NCBI GenBank assembly: GCA_903879765.1
Contig: CAIRMS010000365.1
Span: forward strand, 1 to 6,197
Direction of reading: 5' to 3'
DNA length: 6,197 bases
Source of the DNA: an uncultured Flavobacteriales bacterium
Lineage (GTDB): Bacteria; Bacteroidota; Bacteroidia; Flavobacteriales_D; Crocinitomicaceae
Shown here: piece by piece, positions 5,263 to 6,197 of the stretch
Layout: every line of letters begins with the position of its first letter
How positions within the stretch are numbered: the first letter of the stretch is position 1
The notes under the pieces: generated by a model
Told to the model about the DNA's origin: nothing
The model's input: the letters and a program-made list of their open reading frames with translations, nothing else
The model's database searches: none
Position numbers and translations under genes: made by a program

Positions 5263-6197
5263 ATGAATAAATTTAGTTGTACCTTTTTATTGTGCTGTTT
5301 TTTTTCCTTCGTCTCTTGGACTCAAGGAGATTTAGCTCCTAAATATTCGAATGAATTTTTAACGCTAGGAGTCGGTGCAGATGCCTTTTCTATGGGGAAT
5401 GCGGTTGTTGCGAGCACGGAGGGAGTAAATGCCAGTTATTGGAATCCGGCCGGCTTAATCCATCAATCCACAAAAATGGAAGCGAGTTTAATGCACTCCG
5501 AATATTTTGCTGGCATTGCCAAATATGATCATGCCGCTTTCAGTTACAAATTAGACAATGACCATGTTCTTGGATTCTCATTTATCCGTTTTGGGGTGGA
5601 TGACATTCCAAATACCACGCAGTTGATTGATAATAATGGTGTCATTAATTATGACAATGTTCAACTATTTACTGCTGCGGATTATGCGTTCATTGGTTCA
5701 TACTCCAAACGTCTAAAAATTAAAGGAATGAGTGTTGGTGGAAATGCCAAAGTCATTTATCGAAATATTGGCGATTTTGCTCACTCATGGGGATTTGGTT
5801 TAGATGCGGGTTGGCAATACCAATTACCAAAACATTGGAAGTTTGGCGTCATGGCTCGGGATGTTACATCTACGTTTAATGCATGGGTTTTTGACTTAAG
5901 TCCTGAAATGCAATCTGTTTTTCAAGCAACGCAAAATGAACTTCCTAAAAATGGAATAGAACTCACGTTGCCACGTTTTATTTTTGCCGCTTCAGGGAAT
6001 TTCGATTTAGGAAAAAAAGGACTGAACTTGTCTACGGAACTAGATGTCGATATGACTACAGATGGCCAACGCAACGTTTTACTTAAAACAAAAGTGGCTT
6101 CTTTTGACCCTCACTTAGGACTTTGCTTGAATTATAAATACCTTGTAAATGTGCGCGGTGGCGTGTCATATATTCAACAAGTTACGAGTTTCGATCA
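5263..6197 (+). CDS. PorV/PorQ-family outer-membrane beta-barrel protein, N-terminal part, cut by window edge
   Basis: This open frame of 311 codons runs off the right edge with no stop. It begins with a signal peptide (Lys3, hydrophobic residues 8-18, likely cleavage near residue 20 in SWT-QGD), so the product is exported. The mature start APKYSNEFLTLGVGADAFSM (25-44) and the following NAVVASTEGVNASYWNPAGL are the hallmark of the PorV/PorQ family. These are FadL-like 14-strand barrels of Bacteroidota; PorV is a shuttle and attachment component of the type IX secretion system, but many paralogues have no known role. The rest alternates polar and aromatic residues as expected for barrel strands (FSFIRFGVDDI, GGNAKVIYRNIGDF, VRGGVSYIQQ). 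Usual length is about 330-400 residues, so little is probably missing. Which paralogue this is cannot be told from the part seen. It is divergent from pssA. Confidence 0.88.
   Translation, partial: MNKFSCTFLLCCFFSFVSWTQGDLAPKYSNEFLTLGVGADAFSMGNAVVASTEGVNASYWNPAGLIHQSTKMEASLMHSEYFAGIAKYDHAAFSYKLDNDHVLGFSFIRFGVDDIPNTTQLIDNNGVINYDNVQLFTAADYAFIGSYSKRLKIKGMSVGGNAKVIYRNIGDFAHSWGFGLDAGWQYQLPKHWKFGVMARDVTSTFNAWVFDLSPEMQSVFQATQNELPKNGIELTLPRFIFAASGNFDLGKKGLNLSTELDVDMTTDGQRNVLLKTKVASFDPHLGLCLNYKYLVNVRGGVSYIQQVTSFD

Noticed and set aside
1..6197. Novel defence, mobile or biosynthetic system
   Set aside because: All genes but the split coiled-coil gene belong to known housekeeping or envelope families; there are no transposases, integrases, repeat arrays, toxin-antitoxin pairs, tRNA genes or attachment-site signs.

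Overview
The window looks like chromosomal DNA from a Bacteroidota bacterium, most likely of the order Flavobacteriales; the genus cannot be fixed from sequence alone. Four things point there. A promoter matches the Bacteroidota consensus TTTG-N19-TAnnTTTG. Start codons lack clear Shine-Dalgarno sequences. There is a PorV/PorQ-type outer-membrane beta-barrel gene. The ribosomal proteins and PssA have sequences typical of the phylum.

All genes but the last are on the minus strand, so they read from right to left. From the right: pssA (phosphatidylserine synthase), purS (small subunit of FGAM synthase, overlapping pssA by 17 nt), an aldehyde dehydrogenase of the alpha-ketoglutaric semialdehyde type (1 nt after purS), a membrane-anchored coiled-coil protein that appears split in two by a one-base frameshift, and an enoyl-CoA hydratase/isomerase family gene (directly after the split gene). 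The tight spacing suggests one transcription unit of metabolically unrelated housekeeping genes, possibly with a weak internal promoter before the coiled-coil gene. After a gap of about 100 nt with its own strong promoter and a short leader hairpin come rplM and rpsI, the classic L13-S9 ribosomal pair; rpsI runs off the left edge.

At the right end, divergent from pssA across about 107 nt containing a perfect 7-bp inverted repeat, a plus-strand gene encodes a secreted PorV/PorQ-like beta-barrel protein cut by the window edge.

No RNA genes, mobile elements, CRISPR arrays or defence systems are visible, and no stretch over 300 bases lacks a gene. I see no convincing new multi-gene system. The most interesting observation is the split coiled-coil gene, which one inserted G (restoring a TGG Trp codon) would rejoin into a single protein of about 319 residues.
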